A DNA stretch of 64,000 bases, taken from assembly GCA_025548565.1 (NCBI GenBank), contig JAJLPB010000001.1:806001-870000 (forward strand), given 5' to 3'. The first letter of the stretch is position 1; every line of letters begins with the position of its first letter. The DNA comes from Rugamonas sp. A1-17. Its GTDB lineage: Bacteria; Pseudomonadota; Gammaproteobacteria; Burkholderiales; Burkholderiaceae_D. Shown here in pieces: positions 7,243 to 15,777 of the stretch. Made by a program: the position numbers and the translations under genes. Under the pieces are notes generated by a model, which saw only the letters and a program-made list of their open reading frames with translations, made no database searches and was not told the origin of the DNA.

Positions 7243-9936
7243 ATGCGCAATGCTCCCACCCTGTTATTGGCCTCCTTATTGTTATTGGTCAATGTTCCCG
7301 GCAACGCCTTCTGTCCCAAGAACGGTTTTGTCTGCTTCATCACGTCCAAGTCGGCCGGCAGCCTGACCCACCAGGACATCACCCAGCGCGGCATCGAAGA
7401 GCTCGACAAGCGCTACTTCGCCGTGCCCAAGCTGACCGCGTCGATGCAAAAGGCGCTGGACCAGATCATCGAGGCCGACGCCAAGGTCGATGAGGACCAG
7501 ACCAGCTCGGCCAAGCACTTCGATGGCGAGAACGCGGCCGGCGCCCAGCTGCGCCTGGCCACGCTCAAGCAGAACGTGCTGGACGCGCTGCGCAGCGACC
7601 CGGTCAACGCCACCGGCGCGCGCGACAACCTCGGCAGCGCGCTGCACACCATCCAGGACTTTTATTCGCATAGCAACTGGGTCGAGCAGGGCAACAGCGG
7701 CGCACATCCCGGCGTCGGCCGGCCCGGCGCGCTGCCGTTCGCCGGCCCCGCCACGCCGACCTGCGCCGGCTTCACCGACACCGGCCTGTTCTGCGCCAAC
7801 TCGTCCAACCTGACCGGCAGCCTGCTCACCAGCGGGTACTACGGCGGCGAGGATCGCGTCAAGCCGGGCGCCTTCAAGTGCAGCCACGGCGGCCCGCTCG
7901 ACAAGAGCTCGCCATCCAGCGACCCGCTCGGCTACTTCCGCGAAGGCATCAACAAGGACACGCTGTACTGCGACATCTCGCCGCACAGCGGCTACCACAA
8001 CACGGCCGCCTCGGCCGCCATCGCCGCCACCCAGCAGTTCGTCGAGGACATCAAGGCCGAGATCACGCCGGCCCAGCTGAAAGCGCTGCTGGGCGCGGGC
8101 CCCACGCTGGCCTTCGCCATCGACACCACCGGCAGCATGGGCGGCATCATCGCCGGCGTGCGCGCCTCGGCCACCAGCATCGTCGACGCCCGCCTCGGCA
8201 CCGACGAGGAACCGCTGCAGTACGTGCTGGCGCCGTTCAACGACCCGTTCACCGGCCCCACCATCGCCACCAACGACGCCGGCCTGTTCAAGGGCGCCAT
8301 CGGCGGCCTGGGCGCCGATGGCGGCGGCGATTGTCCCGAGCTGGCCATGACCGGCATGTACAACGGCCTGTCGCTGGCCGATCCCGGCGGCGACCTGTTC
8401 ATGTACACCGACGCCACCGCCAAGGACGCCAGCCTGGCAGGCGCCGTCATCAGCCTGGCCAAGAGCAAGGACATCAAGATCTATCCCATCCTGTTCGGCA
8501 GCTGCTCGCCGTTGACGCCGGGCTTCCTGCAGGCGGCGGCCGAGACCGGCGGCCAGGTGTTCTTCCTGTTCGGCGGCGAGGCCGGCACTGTCACCCAGCT
8601 GGCCGACCTGGTGGCGCGCAACAACGTCGTGCAAGTGCTGTCGCTGGTCGACACCTACGCCAGCGCCAGGCGCTACACGGTCCCGGTCGACAGCAGCATG
8701 AGCCGGCTGACGGTGTCGGTCAGCGGCACCGTGCAGGGCGTGCAGCCGGCGGTCACGCTGACGCGGCCGGACGGCGTGATGGTCACCGCGGCCAACGCCA
8801 CCCGCTACCTGAGCCTGTCGAGCGGCGTCATCATCTCCGTCGACAGCCCGCCGCGCGGCGCGTGGACGCTGGCCATCAGCGGCTCGCCGGACCAGACCTA
8901 TGTCAACGTCAACGGCGTGGCCGACCTGGCGTTCAGCTCCTTCAAGCTGGCCCGTTTCGGCGCGCAGCCGCCGCACCAGGGCCTGCTGACCATCGACGGC
9001 GAACCGGGACCGGGCCAGTCGCTGTACGCGGTCGCCGCGCTGACCGGCATCGCCAGCGCGCCGCGGTTCCAGCTGCGCCGCAAGAACTTCGACCTGCTGG
9101 CGCCGCTGACGCTGGAGCAGGACCAGACCGACGGCGGCAAATTCTTCGGCGCGCTGACCGTGCCCAACGAAGCCTTCGTCGCCTACGCCACCGGCACCGA
9201 CAGTTCCGGCTTCCCCTACCAGCGGCTGGTGAGCGTGATGGTGCAGCCGCAGACGGTGTCGGTGACGCCGCCGTCGCGCCAGGACCTGCGCCCCGGCGTG
9301 AGCACCACGCTGCTGTACCAGGTGCGCAATGACGGCCCGGCCGGCAGCTTCGGCATCAGCGCCACCGACGACCAGCATTACATCACCGCCGTCTCGCCCA
9401 GCATGCTGACGCTGGCCACCGGCGAGAGCGCCAGCGTGGCCGTCACGCTGATGCCGCCGGCCGGCGCGCGGATCGGCGGCTCCGACAGCATCACCGTGTC
9501 GGCGCAGAGCACCAGCGTCGCCACCCTGCACAACAGCGCATCGCTCACGGTGTTCGTCACCGGCGCGGCGCAGGTGCCGGGGCGGCCCGACTTCACCGCC
9601 GCCATCGTCGGCCAGGAAACCGTGGCGCCTGGCGTGATCGGCATCGATGTGCGGCTCACCAACATCGGCGTCGGCACGGCGCGCGACATGACCTTGTCCT
9701 CGCTGTCGCTGCGCACGCTGGCCGGCACCGGCACCGTCACGCTCAACACCGCGCTGTCGCCGGCGCTGCCGATGATCACGCCGAATGTCGATGTCGGCAG
9801 CTTCTTCACCGTGCGGCTGACCTTCAACGTGCCGCCCACGGTGCAGCGCTTCAGCGTGATCGAAAACGGCGGCGTCACCGACCTGAGCGGCGTGATCTAC
9901 GCCTATTCGCAGGCCCAATCCGTCATTCCGAAATAG
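7243..9936 (+). CDS. Het-C-like / von Willebrand A domain fusion protein, secreted
   Basis: An 897-residue protein. I took the ATG at 7243, since aaagga is 7 nt upstream and the signal peptide (MRNAPTLLLASLLLLVNVPGNA) follows directly. Residues 40-290 resemble the Het-C / zinc-phospholipase-like family: LTHQDIT, SSAKHFDGE and HTIQDFYSHSNWVE (135-148), with many His/Asp residues spaced for metal binding. From about 288 there is a VWA domain with a MIDAS motif (DTTGS at 294-298) and a GGDCPE(L)A segment as in hemicentin-like VWA proteins. The C-terminal half is Thr/Ser/Val-rich beta sandwich, with Ig/CARDB-like repeats. A secreted surface or adhesion-type hydrolase is inferred. Confidence 0.82.
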   Translation: MRNAPTLLLASLLLLVNVPGNAFCPKNGFVCFITSKSAGSLTHQDITQRGIEELDKRYFAVPKLTASMQKALDQIIEADAKVDEDQTSSAKHFDGENAAGAQLRLATLKQNVLDALRSDPVNATGARDNLGSALHTIQDFYSHSNWVEQGNSGAHPGVGRPGALPFAGPATPTCAGFTDTGLFCANSSNLTGSLLTSGYYGGEDRVKPGAFKCSHGGPLDKSSPSSDPLGYFREGINKDTLYCDISPHSGYHNTAASAAIAATQQFVEDIKAEITPAQLKALLGAGPTLAFAIDTTGSMGGIIAGVRASATSIVDARLGTDEEPLQYVLAPFNDPFTGPTIATNDAGLFKGAIGGLGADGGGDCPELAMTGMYNGLSLADPGGDLFMYTDATAKDASLAGAVISLAKSKDIKIYPILFGSCSPLTPGFLQAAAETGGQVFFLFGGEAGTVTQLADLVARNNVVQVLSLVDTYASARRYTVPVDSSMSRLTVSVSGTVQGVQPAVTLTRPDGVMVTAANATRYLSLSSGVIISVDSPPRGAWTLAISGSPDQTYVNVNGVADLAFSSFKLARFGAQPPHQGLLTIDGEPGPGQSLYAVAALTGIASAPRFQLRRKNFDLLAPLTLEQDQTDGGKFFGALTVPNEAFVAYATGTDSSGFPYQRLVSVMVQPQTVSVTPPSRQDLRPGVSTTLLYQVRNDGPAGSFGISATDDQHYITAVSPSMLTLATGESASVAVTLMPPAGARIGGSDSITVSAQSTSVATLHNSASLTVFVTGAAQVPGRPDFTAAIVGQETVAPGVIGIDVRLTNIGVGTARDMTLSSLSLRTLAGTGTVTLNTALSPALPMITPNVDVGSFFTVRLTFNVPPTVQRFSVIENGGVTDLSGVIYAYSQAQSVIPK

Positions 9937-9947
9937 GAGCAACCGCC

Positions 9948-10532
9948 ATGAAACTCAGATCCCTTTGCGCGCTGGCCGCGCTGCTGTTGAACTCGCTGCT
10001 GTGTTCCTTGCTGTGGACGCCCGCCGCGCAAGCCGCGCCCATCGTGTTCACCTTCGCCACGCTGCCGGCCGGCGGCGCGTTGACCGGCCATCCCGGCGAC
10101 ACCGTGGGGTGGGGCTACCAGCTGGTCAACACCGATGCGCTGAACTGGTTCGTGCCGACCCAGCTGAACGCGACCTCGTTCAGCACCGGCGCACCGGACG
10201 CCAGTTACTTCGATTTCCCGACGCTGGCGCCGGGTGCCAGTGCGACGGTCGCCTTCGATGCGGGCACGCACGCCGGGCTGTACGGCTTGCAGATTTTTTC
10301 GTTCGCCTTGCCTGGCATGAGCGACAGCGGCGGCTTCAGCCTGTCGGGCGAATGGTGGACTGGCGATCCGCTGGCCGGCGGCACTTTCCTGCAAACGTCG
10401 GACCTGCAGCTGGCGCCGCTGTCGGTCGCATTGGCGGTGGCGGGCGTGCCGCTGCCCGGCACGCTGTGGCTGTTGGCGGCGGGCTTGCCGTTATTGTGGC
10501 TGGGCCAGCGCCGACGCCAGAAAGGCGCGTAG
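9948..10532 (+). CDS. Small secreted protein with VPxP-CTERM-like anchor
   Basis: A 194-residue protein. The signal peptide ends at QAA (about residue 29). The middle is a beta-rich domain with no motif I recognise. The C-terminus reads VPLPGTLWLLAAGLPLLWLGQRRR: a Pro-containing tag, a hydrophobic helix and a basic tail, the layout of PEP-CTERM/VPLPA-CTERM exosortase substrates. It starts 11 nt after the Het-C/VWA gene with gagcaa upstream, so the two are probably co-expressed and both exported. Its 3' end overlaps the convergent gene at 10491-11048 by 42 bp. Confidence 0.75.
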   Translation: MKLRSLCALAALLLNSLLCSLLWTPAAQAAPIVFTFATLPAGGALTGHPGDTVGWGYQLVNTDALNWFVPTQLNATSFSTGAPDASYFDFPTLAPGASATVAFDAGTHAGLYGLQIFSFALPGMSDSGGFSLSGEWWTGDPLAGGTFLQTSDLQLAPLSVALAVAGVPLPGTLWLLAAGLPLLWLGQRRRQKGA

Positions 10533-11048
10533 TTCGGCGCCGCTCTGGGCTGACGGCGCGGCGGGCCGCAGGTCCAGATACGCGCCGGGGCCGGTGCGGC
10601 CCAGCAGCTTGAAGGACTTGCCGGCGTAGACCGTGGGCCGCACCTGCAGCACGGCCAGCCGCGACTGGCCGTGGCCGGCAGCGGCCTGCACGTGCACGAT
10701 GAACTGGCAGGAGAACTGGCGCCCCTCGGCGTTCCAGTAGTAGTCGACATCGGGAGCGATCAGCACATCGTGGCGGCGCTGTTCCACCGGCAGGCGCAGC
10801 CACGCGGCCAGCGCATCGCTGGCTGGCGGCAGCGCCAGGTCGGCGTCGGGAGGGAACAGCGGCGCGCCGTAGGGCAAGGCCATGCGGTAGCGCCGGTGGG
10901 CTTCCTGCTGCGCGGGGATGCGCTGCACCGCTTGCAGGATCGCCTGCTGTGCCTGCGGCGGCGCCAGCGGCACCGTCAGCTCGCCGGGCTGGGCGTGTGC
11001 CGCGGTTGACAGCAGCAACGCCAACAGGGCCGGCATGGCGCGCCTCAT
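10491..11048 (-). CDS. Hypothetical exported protein
   Basis: A 185-residue protein with a clear signal peptide (RRAMPALLALLLSTAAHAQ). The mature part contains DYYWNAEGRQFSCQF and a C-terminal AELRAFLASALAQPQ helix. I do not recognise a family. It lies just downstream of the solute-binding protein gene at 11050-11829 (1 nt between stop and start codons), so the two are very likely translated from one transcript, and it may serve the same unknown function. The last 42 bp overlap the end of the convergent CTERM gene. Confidence 0.6.
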   Translation of the reverse strand: MRRAMPALLALLLSTAAHAQPGELTVPLAPPQAQQAILQAVQRIPAQQEAHRRYRMALPYGAPLFPPDADLALPPASDALAAWLRLPVEQRRHDVLIAPDVDYYWNAEGRQFSCQFIVHVQAAAGHGQSRLAVLQVRPTVYAGKSFKLLGRTGPGAYLDLRPAAPSAQSGAELRAFLASALAQPQ

Positions 11049-11049
11049 G

Positions 11050-11829
11050 TCAATCCCACTTGCGCATCAGCCGTTCCAATTCGCCGTTTTTTTCGAGCTG
11101 GAACAAGGCCCGCTCGAGGCGATCGGTGATGAAGGTCGCCAGCTTTTTGCTGGTCACGAAATACAGCTTGGCGCTGTACATCACCTGCGGCAGGATGCGT
11201 ACCTTGCCGACGGTGCCGGTGCGCGCCAGCAGCCGTTGCAGGCCGGGTCCGCGATGGAAGAACAGCCGTCCACGGCCGGCGATCAGCTTTTGCAGATTCA
11301 GTTGCGGGTTGGTGGAGTTGGCGTCCACCGCGATGCCGCCTAGCTGGGCCAGGACGTCGCCGGCCGCGAAGCCACGGTTGATCAGCACGATGTTGTCGGG
11401 CGCCAGCCGGCGCACGTCGTCCCATTGGGTGATGCTGATCGTGTCCTGGGCGCGCGCCAGGAAATGATATTCGATGGTGTACAGCGCCGGGCCGAGGTAG
11501 TGAAAGCGCCGCTCGCGCTCGGCGGTGCGTTGCATGGCGCACTGCACGTCCTGCTGGCCGGTCTCCAGTTCCGAGAAAGCGCGTATCAGCGGCTTCCAGC
11601 GTTGATCGCCGACAAAGCTCAGCGTGGGTTCGATTTGCTCGACGGCGCGCAGGATGTCGATGCACAGGCCGACCACGCGGTCCTTGCCGTCGGCGACATA
11701 CTTGGGTTCTGTGCCTTCCTGTGCGGCGGTGCGCAACGCGATGGCGTGGGCGGGCAGGGCGGCCGCCAGACCGAGCGCGCAGCAAGCCGCGCCAAGCAGC
11801 CGGGCCCATCCGCTGTGCTGTCCTGCCAT
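11050..11829 (-). CDS. Periplasmic solute-binding protein, family 3 (orphan, paralogue)
   Basis: A 259-residue protein. The ATG at 11829 has ggaga upstream and is followed by a signal peptide (ARLLGAACCALGLAAALPAHA). The mature start LRTAAQEGTEPKYVADGKDR and GLCIDILRAVEQ match the paralogue at 6258-7034, and the C-terminus is LMRKWD. SBP_bac_3 fold. No transporter membrane component is adjacent; instead an unknown exported protein follows immediately. The ligand is unknown. Confidence 0.85.
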   Translation of the reverse strand: MAGQHSGWARLLGAACCALGLAAALPAHAIALRTAAQEGTEPKYVADGKDRVVGLCIDILRAVEQIEPTLSFVGDQRWKPLIRAFSELETGQQDVQCAMQRTAERERRFHYLGPALYTIEYHFLARAQDTISITQWDDVRRLAPDNIVLINRGFAAGDVLAQLGGIAVDANSTNPQLNLQKLIAGRGRLFFHRGPGLQRLLARTGTVGKVRILPQVMYSAKLYFVTSKKLATFITDRLERALFQLEKNGELERLMRKWD

Positions 11830-11896
11830 CTGGTCGTCTCCATATCGCGTTGTACGCTGTTTGATGACAAGCTTACACCAGTATGGCGTCAAAGTC

Positions 11897-12415
11897 TCAG
11901 GGGCGCAGGCGGATAAATTGACGGCCGTTGCGCAGGGTTCCCGCGATGCGGTCCATGCCGGCCAGGCGCGCCTCTTGTGCGAAGCCGCATTTGCGCAGCA
12001 CGCGCGCCGACGCTGGATTGCCGTCGACGACATAGGCCAGCACTTGCCGCAACTGCCACTGGTCGTCCGCCAGCGCGAGCAGGTGTTGCAGTGCGCGTGT
12101 GGCCAGGCCGCGCCCAGTGTGGTCGCGGGCGATGCGGTAGCCTGCCTCCGTGCTGCCGGCCTGGCGGTCGATGTCCTTGAGGTTGGCGCGGCCGACAATG
12201 CGGCCCTGCCCATCCAGGATCAGGCAGGGATGCCAGGTGCCGTTCGCGTAGCCGTCGAGGTACTGGTTGATATGCTCTCGCACGCCCTGCGGCGTATAGA
12301 ACTCTGCGGGCCGCGGCGCGATGTGCTGCTCGAACCAGTGCCGGTTCTCCAGCTCGAATTGCAGCAGTGGCGCGGCGTCCTCCGCTTGCAGTGTTCGGAT
12401 GATGATGTCGTTCAT
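11897..12415 (-). CDS. GNAT family N-acetyltransferase (RimJ/RimL type)
   Basis: A 172-residue protein. It starts NDIIIRTLQAEDAAPLLQFE and has the acetyl-CoA binding motif A region ARDHTGRGLATRAL (R/Q-x-x-G-x-A type) and the motif B-like NPASARVLRKCGF near the end, as in ribosomal-protein or small-molecule N-acetyltransferases. Its ATG at 12413-12415 overlaps the stop of the upstream MFS gene (ATGA, 4 bp), so translation is probably coupled. Together they may form a resistance pair (export plus acetylation), which is inference. Confidence 0.88.
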   Translation of the reverse strand: MNDIIIRTLQAEDAAPLLQFELENRHWFEQHIAPRPAEFYTPQGVREHINQYLDGYANGTWHPCLILDGQGRIVGRANLKDIDRQAGSTEAGYRIARDHTGRGLATRALQHLLALADDQWQLRQVLAYVVDGNPASARVLRKCGFAQEARLAGMDRIAGTLRNGRQFIRLRP

Positions 12416-13650
12416 ACTGCCTCCAGAAAATCGTTTGAGCAGGCCACCAGCGCGGCGCAGGCCAGCGTGGCCGTGCCCGCCGCCGTCAGCGCCGGGACGA
12501 TGCCGCAGCGCGCCGCCAGCATGCCCCACGCCGCGCTGCCCACGGTCTGGCCGGCGGCGATCGCCAGGATGTGCACCGACAGCGTCCGGGCGCGTACCGC
12601 GTCGGGGAAGGCCTTTTGCGCCGCGCCGTTGAGCGTGGTGACGATGGCCGACCACGCCACGCCGCCGATCAACACCAACAGCAGGCGCAGCGGCTGCGAG
12701 GCGGCATGGCCGAGCATCGCCAGCATGGCGCCGTACACGCCCAGGCCGCCGGCCAGCACCATGCGCTTGACCGCGCGCCGGCGCACGGCCGGCAGCACGA
12801 CGGCGGCCACCACCGCGCCCGCGCCCAGCGCGCCCATCAGCGAACCATAGGTGCCGGCGTCGGGATGCAACAGCGGCAGCAGCGCGGCAAACGCCGCCGA
12901 CACAAAGAAGATCCCCATCGCGTACATCAACAGCGAGCGGTAGCGCGGCGACGCGCAGCTGATGCGCAGCGCGCTGGCCATGCCGCGACTGCCCACGTTG
13001 TCGTTGTTTGCCGCGTGGTTGCCTGCGCCCGGCATCGCAGGGCGCGGCGTGCCGGCCGGCCGCCATTGACGGTAGATCCACAGCAGCGCGCTGAACGACA
13101 CGGCGTTGAACAGGTACAGAGGACCCGCGCCGGACAGCTGGAACAGCACGCCGCCCAACGCCGGGCCAGCCAGCGCCGCCAGGTTGTAGCTGAGGTTGTT
13201 CAGCGTGGCGGCCGATTCGACCTCGTGCAGCGGCACCAGCGACGACATCGATGCCTGCCACGCCGGCATTGTGAACGCCATGCCGGCGCCCATGACAAAG
13301 GTCAGCAGCAGCAGGGCCGGCACCGGCTGCCTGCCGCCGTAGGCTAGCAAGGCCATCGCGACGGCCGCCACCGCCATCACGGCGTTGCTGCGAAAGAGCA
13401 GCGTGGGCCGGTGCAGCGTATCGGCCAGCGCGCCGGCGGGCAGCGCGAACAGCAGCATCGGCGCCCAGGTCGCGGTCTGCACCAGCGCCGTCAGCTGCGG
13501 CGATTGCGACAGCGAGGCGATCTGCCATGCCGCCGCAAAGGCCTGCATGCGGCTGCCCAGGTTGGACAGCAGGTTCGCCATCCACAGCTGGCGAAAGCGC
13601 GCATGGCGCAGCGGCTGGAGAATCGAGGCGGTGAGGGATGGCGGTGGCAT
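12412..13650 (-). CDS. MFS transporter (EntS/enterobactin-exporter-like)
   Basis: A 412-residue membrane protein with about 12 hydrophobic helices. The N-terminal LRHARFRQLWMANLLSNLGSRM is typical of the MFS_3/EntS-type group of exporters, and LPAGALADTLHRPTLL matches the loop 2-3 motif A (GxLaDrxxRr). It is divergent from the citrate synthase-like gene with a 70-bp shared promoter region, and its stop overlaps the acetyltransferase start. Export of a small hydrophobic compound is likely; the substrate is unknown. Confidence 0.88.
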   Translation of the reverse strand: MPPPSLTASILQPLRHARFRQLWMANLLSNLGSRMQAFAAAWQIASLSQSPQLTALVQTATWAPMLLFALPAGALADTLHRPTLLFRSNAVMAVAAVAMALLAYGGRQPVPALLLLTFVMGAGMAFTMPAWQASMSSLVPLHEVESAATLNNLSYNLAALAGPALGGVLFQLSGAGPLYLFNAVSFSALLWIYRQWRPAGTPRPAMPGAGNHAANNDNVGSRGMASALRISCASPRYRSLLMYAMGIFFVSAAFAALLPLLHPDAGTYGSLMGALGAGAVVAAVVLPAVRRRAVKRMVLAGGLGVYGAMLAMLGHAASQPLRLLLVLIGGVAWSAIVTTLNGAAQKAFPDAVRARTLSVHILAIAAGQTVGSAAWGMLAARCGIVPALTAAGTATLACAALVACSNDFLEAV

Positions 13651-13720
13651 GACGGCAGTCTAAAAGTGCGCCGGCGGCCGGGTCAATCTTGATTCCTGCA
13701 ATCGACATTACAATACGTGG

Positions 13721-14887
13721 ATGAGCAAAGACTTTTCCGCATCCGAGGCGGCGCGCATCCTGGGCGTCAGCCTGGCCACGCTGTATTCCTATGTCAGCCG
13801 GGGCATGCTGACTCCCAGCGGCGCGCAGGCCGACCGCAGCAAGCGCTATCCGCACGACGAGGTGCTGCGGCTGGCGGCGCGCAAGGCCGACGGCAAGCGC
13901 GGTGGCCACAAGGTCGCCGCCGCGATGAACTGGGGCACGCCGGTGCTGGAGACGCGCATCTCCGGCATCGCCGATGGCCGCCTGCATTATCGCGGCCACG
14001 ACGTGCTGGCACTGGCCGACAGCGCCACGCTGGAGCAGGTGGCCTGCCTGCTGTGGGACGACAACGGCATCGACTACTTCGCCGACGCGGCGAACTCGCC
14101 GTTCACCGCAGGCGTTGCGGCCGCCATCGACAGCACGCGATCCATGCCGCCATTGGAAGCGGCCATGTGCATGCTGCCGGTGTGCGCGCAGCCGCTCTCC
14201 GCGCGCAACGACTTCGAGGCCGGCGCCGCGTTAATGCGCATGCTGGCCGCATTGCTGTTGAAGCGCCCACCGTCGATGCAGCCGCTGCATCTGCAAGTGG
14301 CGCGGGCATGGCAAGCCGATGCCGCGCAAACCGAATGGATACGCGCGGCGCTGGTCCTGCTGGCCGATCATGAATTGAACGCCTCGGCCTTTACCGTGCG
14401 CTGCGTCGCATCGACAGGCGCCGGCCAGGCGGCCACGCTCAGCGCCGGCCTGGCCGCCTTGTCAGGTCCCCAGCACGGTGCCGGCAGCACCATGATTCGC
14501 GCCATGCTGGAAACTGCGCTCGCCTCGGATAACATCGACGCCTGGTTCGATGGACGCGATCCCAGCGTGGTCGGCTTCTCGCATCCGCTGTACCCGCAAG
14601 GCGATCCACGCGGCGCCTGGCTGTTGGAACGCATGGCGGCATGGCCGCAGGCCAGCGCCGTGCTGGCGCTCGGCGCGCGCGTCGCCGGGCGCCTCGGCAT
14701 GCCGGCCAACGCCGACTTCGCGCTGGCGGCCATGAGCGTGGTCTGCGGCTGGCCGCCGGCGGCCGGAGAAATCCTGTTCGCGCTCGCCCGATCAGCCGGC
14801 TGGATCGCCCACGCCGCCGAGCAGATCGCCAACGGCAGCATGATCCGTCCCCGGGCGCGCTACGTCGGCACCTATCAGGTGGAGTAA
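13721..14887 (+). CDS. Citrate synthase family protein with N-terminal helix-turn-helix
   Basis: A 388-residue protein. Residues 1-60 form a MerR/excisionase-type HTH (SASEAARILGVSLATLYSYVSRGML, then a basic wing and DEVLRLAARK). Residues 75-385 are a citrate synthase domain: TRISGIADGRLHYRGHDVLAL, LSGPQHGAGST with the conserved His, and GFSHPLYPQGDPRG with the second active-site His and Arg. The core is shorter than the usual 430-residue enzyme. Such HTH-fused citrate synthases recur in proteobacteria; whether they are enzymes, regulators or both is unclear. Divergent from the MFS exporter. Confidence 0.85.
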   Translation: MSKDFSASEAARILGVSLATLYSYVSRGMLTPSGAQADRSKRYPHDEVLRLAARKADGKRGGHKVAAAMNWGTPVLETRISGIADGRLHYRGHDVLALADSATLEQVACLLWDDNGIDYFADAANSPFTAGVAAAIDSTRSMPPLEAAMCMLPVCAQPLSARNDFEAGAALMRMLAALLLKRPPSMQPLHLQVARAWQADAAQTEWIRAALVLLADHELNASAFTVRCVASTGAGQAATLSAGLAALSGPQHGAGSTMIRAMLETALASDNIDAWFDGRDPSVVGFSHPLYPQGDPRGAWLLERMAAWPQASAVLALGARVAGRLGMPANADFALAAMSVVCGWPPAAGEILFALARSAGWIAHAAEQIANGSMIRPRARYVGTYQVE

Positions 14888-14973
14888 ATTTTTAACCAGG
14901 CCGGGGAGTATGAATTTCGTTTTGCTTGGTGTAAGGTAATTGATTCCTGCACCGTCTTTTTTGGGGAGGCCCA

Positions 14974-15771
14974 ATGTCATTCCAGCGTGCCCCACAGTTG
15001 CGAGCGCAACTGGGCGGATGGCCGTTCTTTCCGATCATGCTTGCTATCGCTGGCGCGTTGGGCTTTGATGCGCGTGCGCAAACGCCGGCCATGCCGGAAG
15101 TGATTGTCGGCATGGGGTTGCCCAAGCCACCCTACATCATGGAATCGGGTACCGCGGGCCTCGATTACGACATTGCCAAGCAGGCCATGGCGGCCGGCGG
15201 CTACAAGATGGTTGGCCGCAGTTTGCCGCAGACGCGCGCGCTGGCAATGCTGCGTGCTGGCCAGCTCGACGGCATGCTGTCGACGACGGAAGGGATTGGT
15301 GGCCAGGATTTTTTCACTGATCCTTACATTGTTTATCAAAACGTCGCGACCACACTCACCAGCCGGCGCCTGGTGCTTCGGCAGATTGAGGACTTGTCCA
15401 ACTATTCGGTGGTGGCATTCCAGAGCGCCAGCATGGTGCTGGGCGAGCGTTTTAGCCTGACCGTGAGCAGCCATCCGGATTACAGGGAAGTGCCATCGCA
15501 GATCACACAAAACAAGCTGCTCTTTACCGGAAGGGTTGATGTGGTGGTGGGGGATCGTTTGATTTTTCACTACTTCAGCAATAAGCTCGATCCGCAGATC
15601 GATGCCACGAAGGCGGTGACCTATCACAGGATCTTTCCGGAGAGTCCGCGCAAGGCGGTGTTTCGCGATGCGCGCGTGCGCGACGCTTTCAATGCGGGCT
15701 TGAAGATCATTCGCGCCAACGGTACCTACGATGCGATCATGACCCAATACATCGGCGCAGCACGGCCCTGA
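14974..15771 (+). CDS. Periplasmic solute-binding protein, family 3-like (orphan)
   Basis: A 265-residue protein with a signal peptide of about 32 residues ending ARAQ. The mature N-terminus VIVGMGLPKPPYIMESGTAGLDYDIAKQAM and the hinge-region segment MLRAGQLDGMLST are family-3 binding-protein features. ggaggcc precedes the ATG. It is more distant from the two other binding proteins in this window (it lacks the AQEGTEPK signature). No permease or ATPase gene is adjacent. Confidence 0.83.
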   Translation: MSFQRAPQLRAQLGGWPFFPIMLAIAGALGFDARAQTPAMPEVIVGMGLPKPPYIMESGTAGLDYDIAKQAMAAGGYKMVGRSLPQTRALAMLRAGQLDGMLSTTEGIGGQDFFTDPYIVYQNVATTLTSRRLVLRQIEDLSNYSVVAFQSASMVLGERFSLTVSSHPDYREVPSQITQNKLLFTGRVDVVVGDRLIFHYFSNKLDPQIDATKAVTYHRIFPESPRKAVFRDARVRDAFNAGLKIIRANGTYDAIMTQYIGAARP

Positions 15772-15777
15772 TGTCGA

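Noticed and set aside
7282..9942. Very long minus-strand open frame (about 886 codons) opposite the Het-C/VWA gene
   Set aside because: Its translation is low-complexity (His/Arg/Gly/Ala/Val) as expected for the antisense of a GC-rich gene; the plus strand has the signal peptide, motifs and ribosome site.
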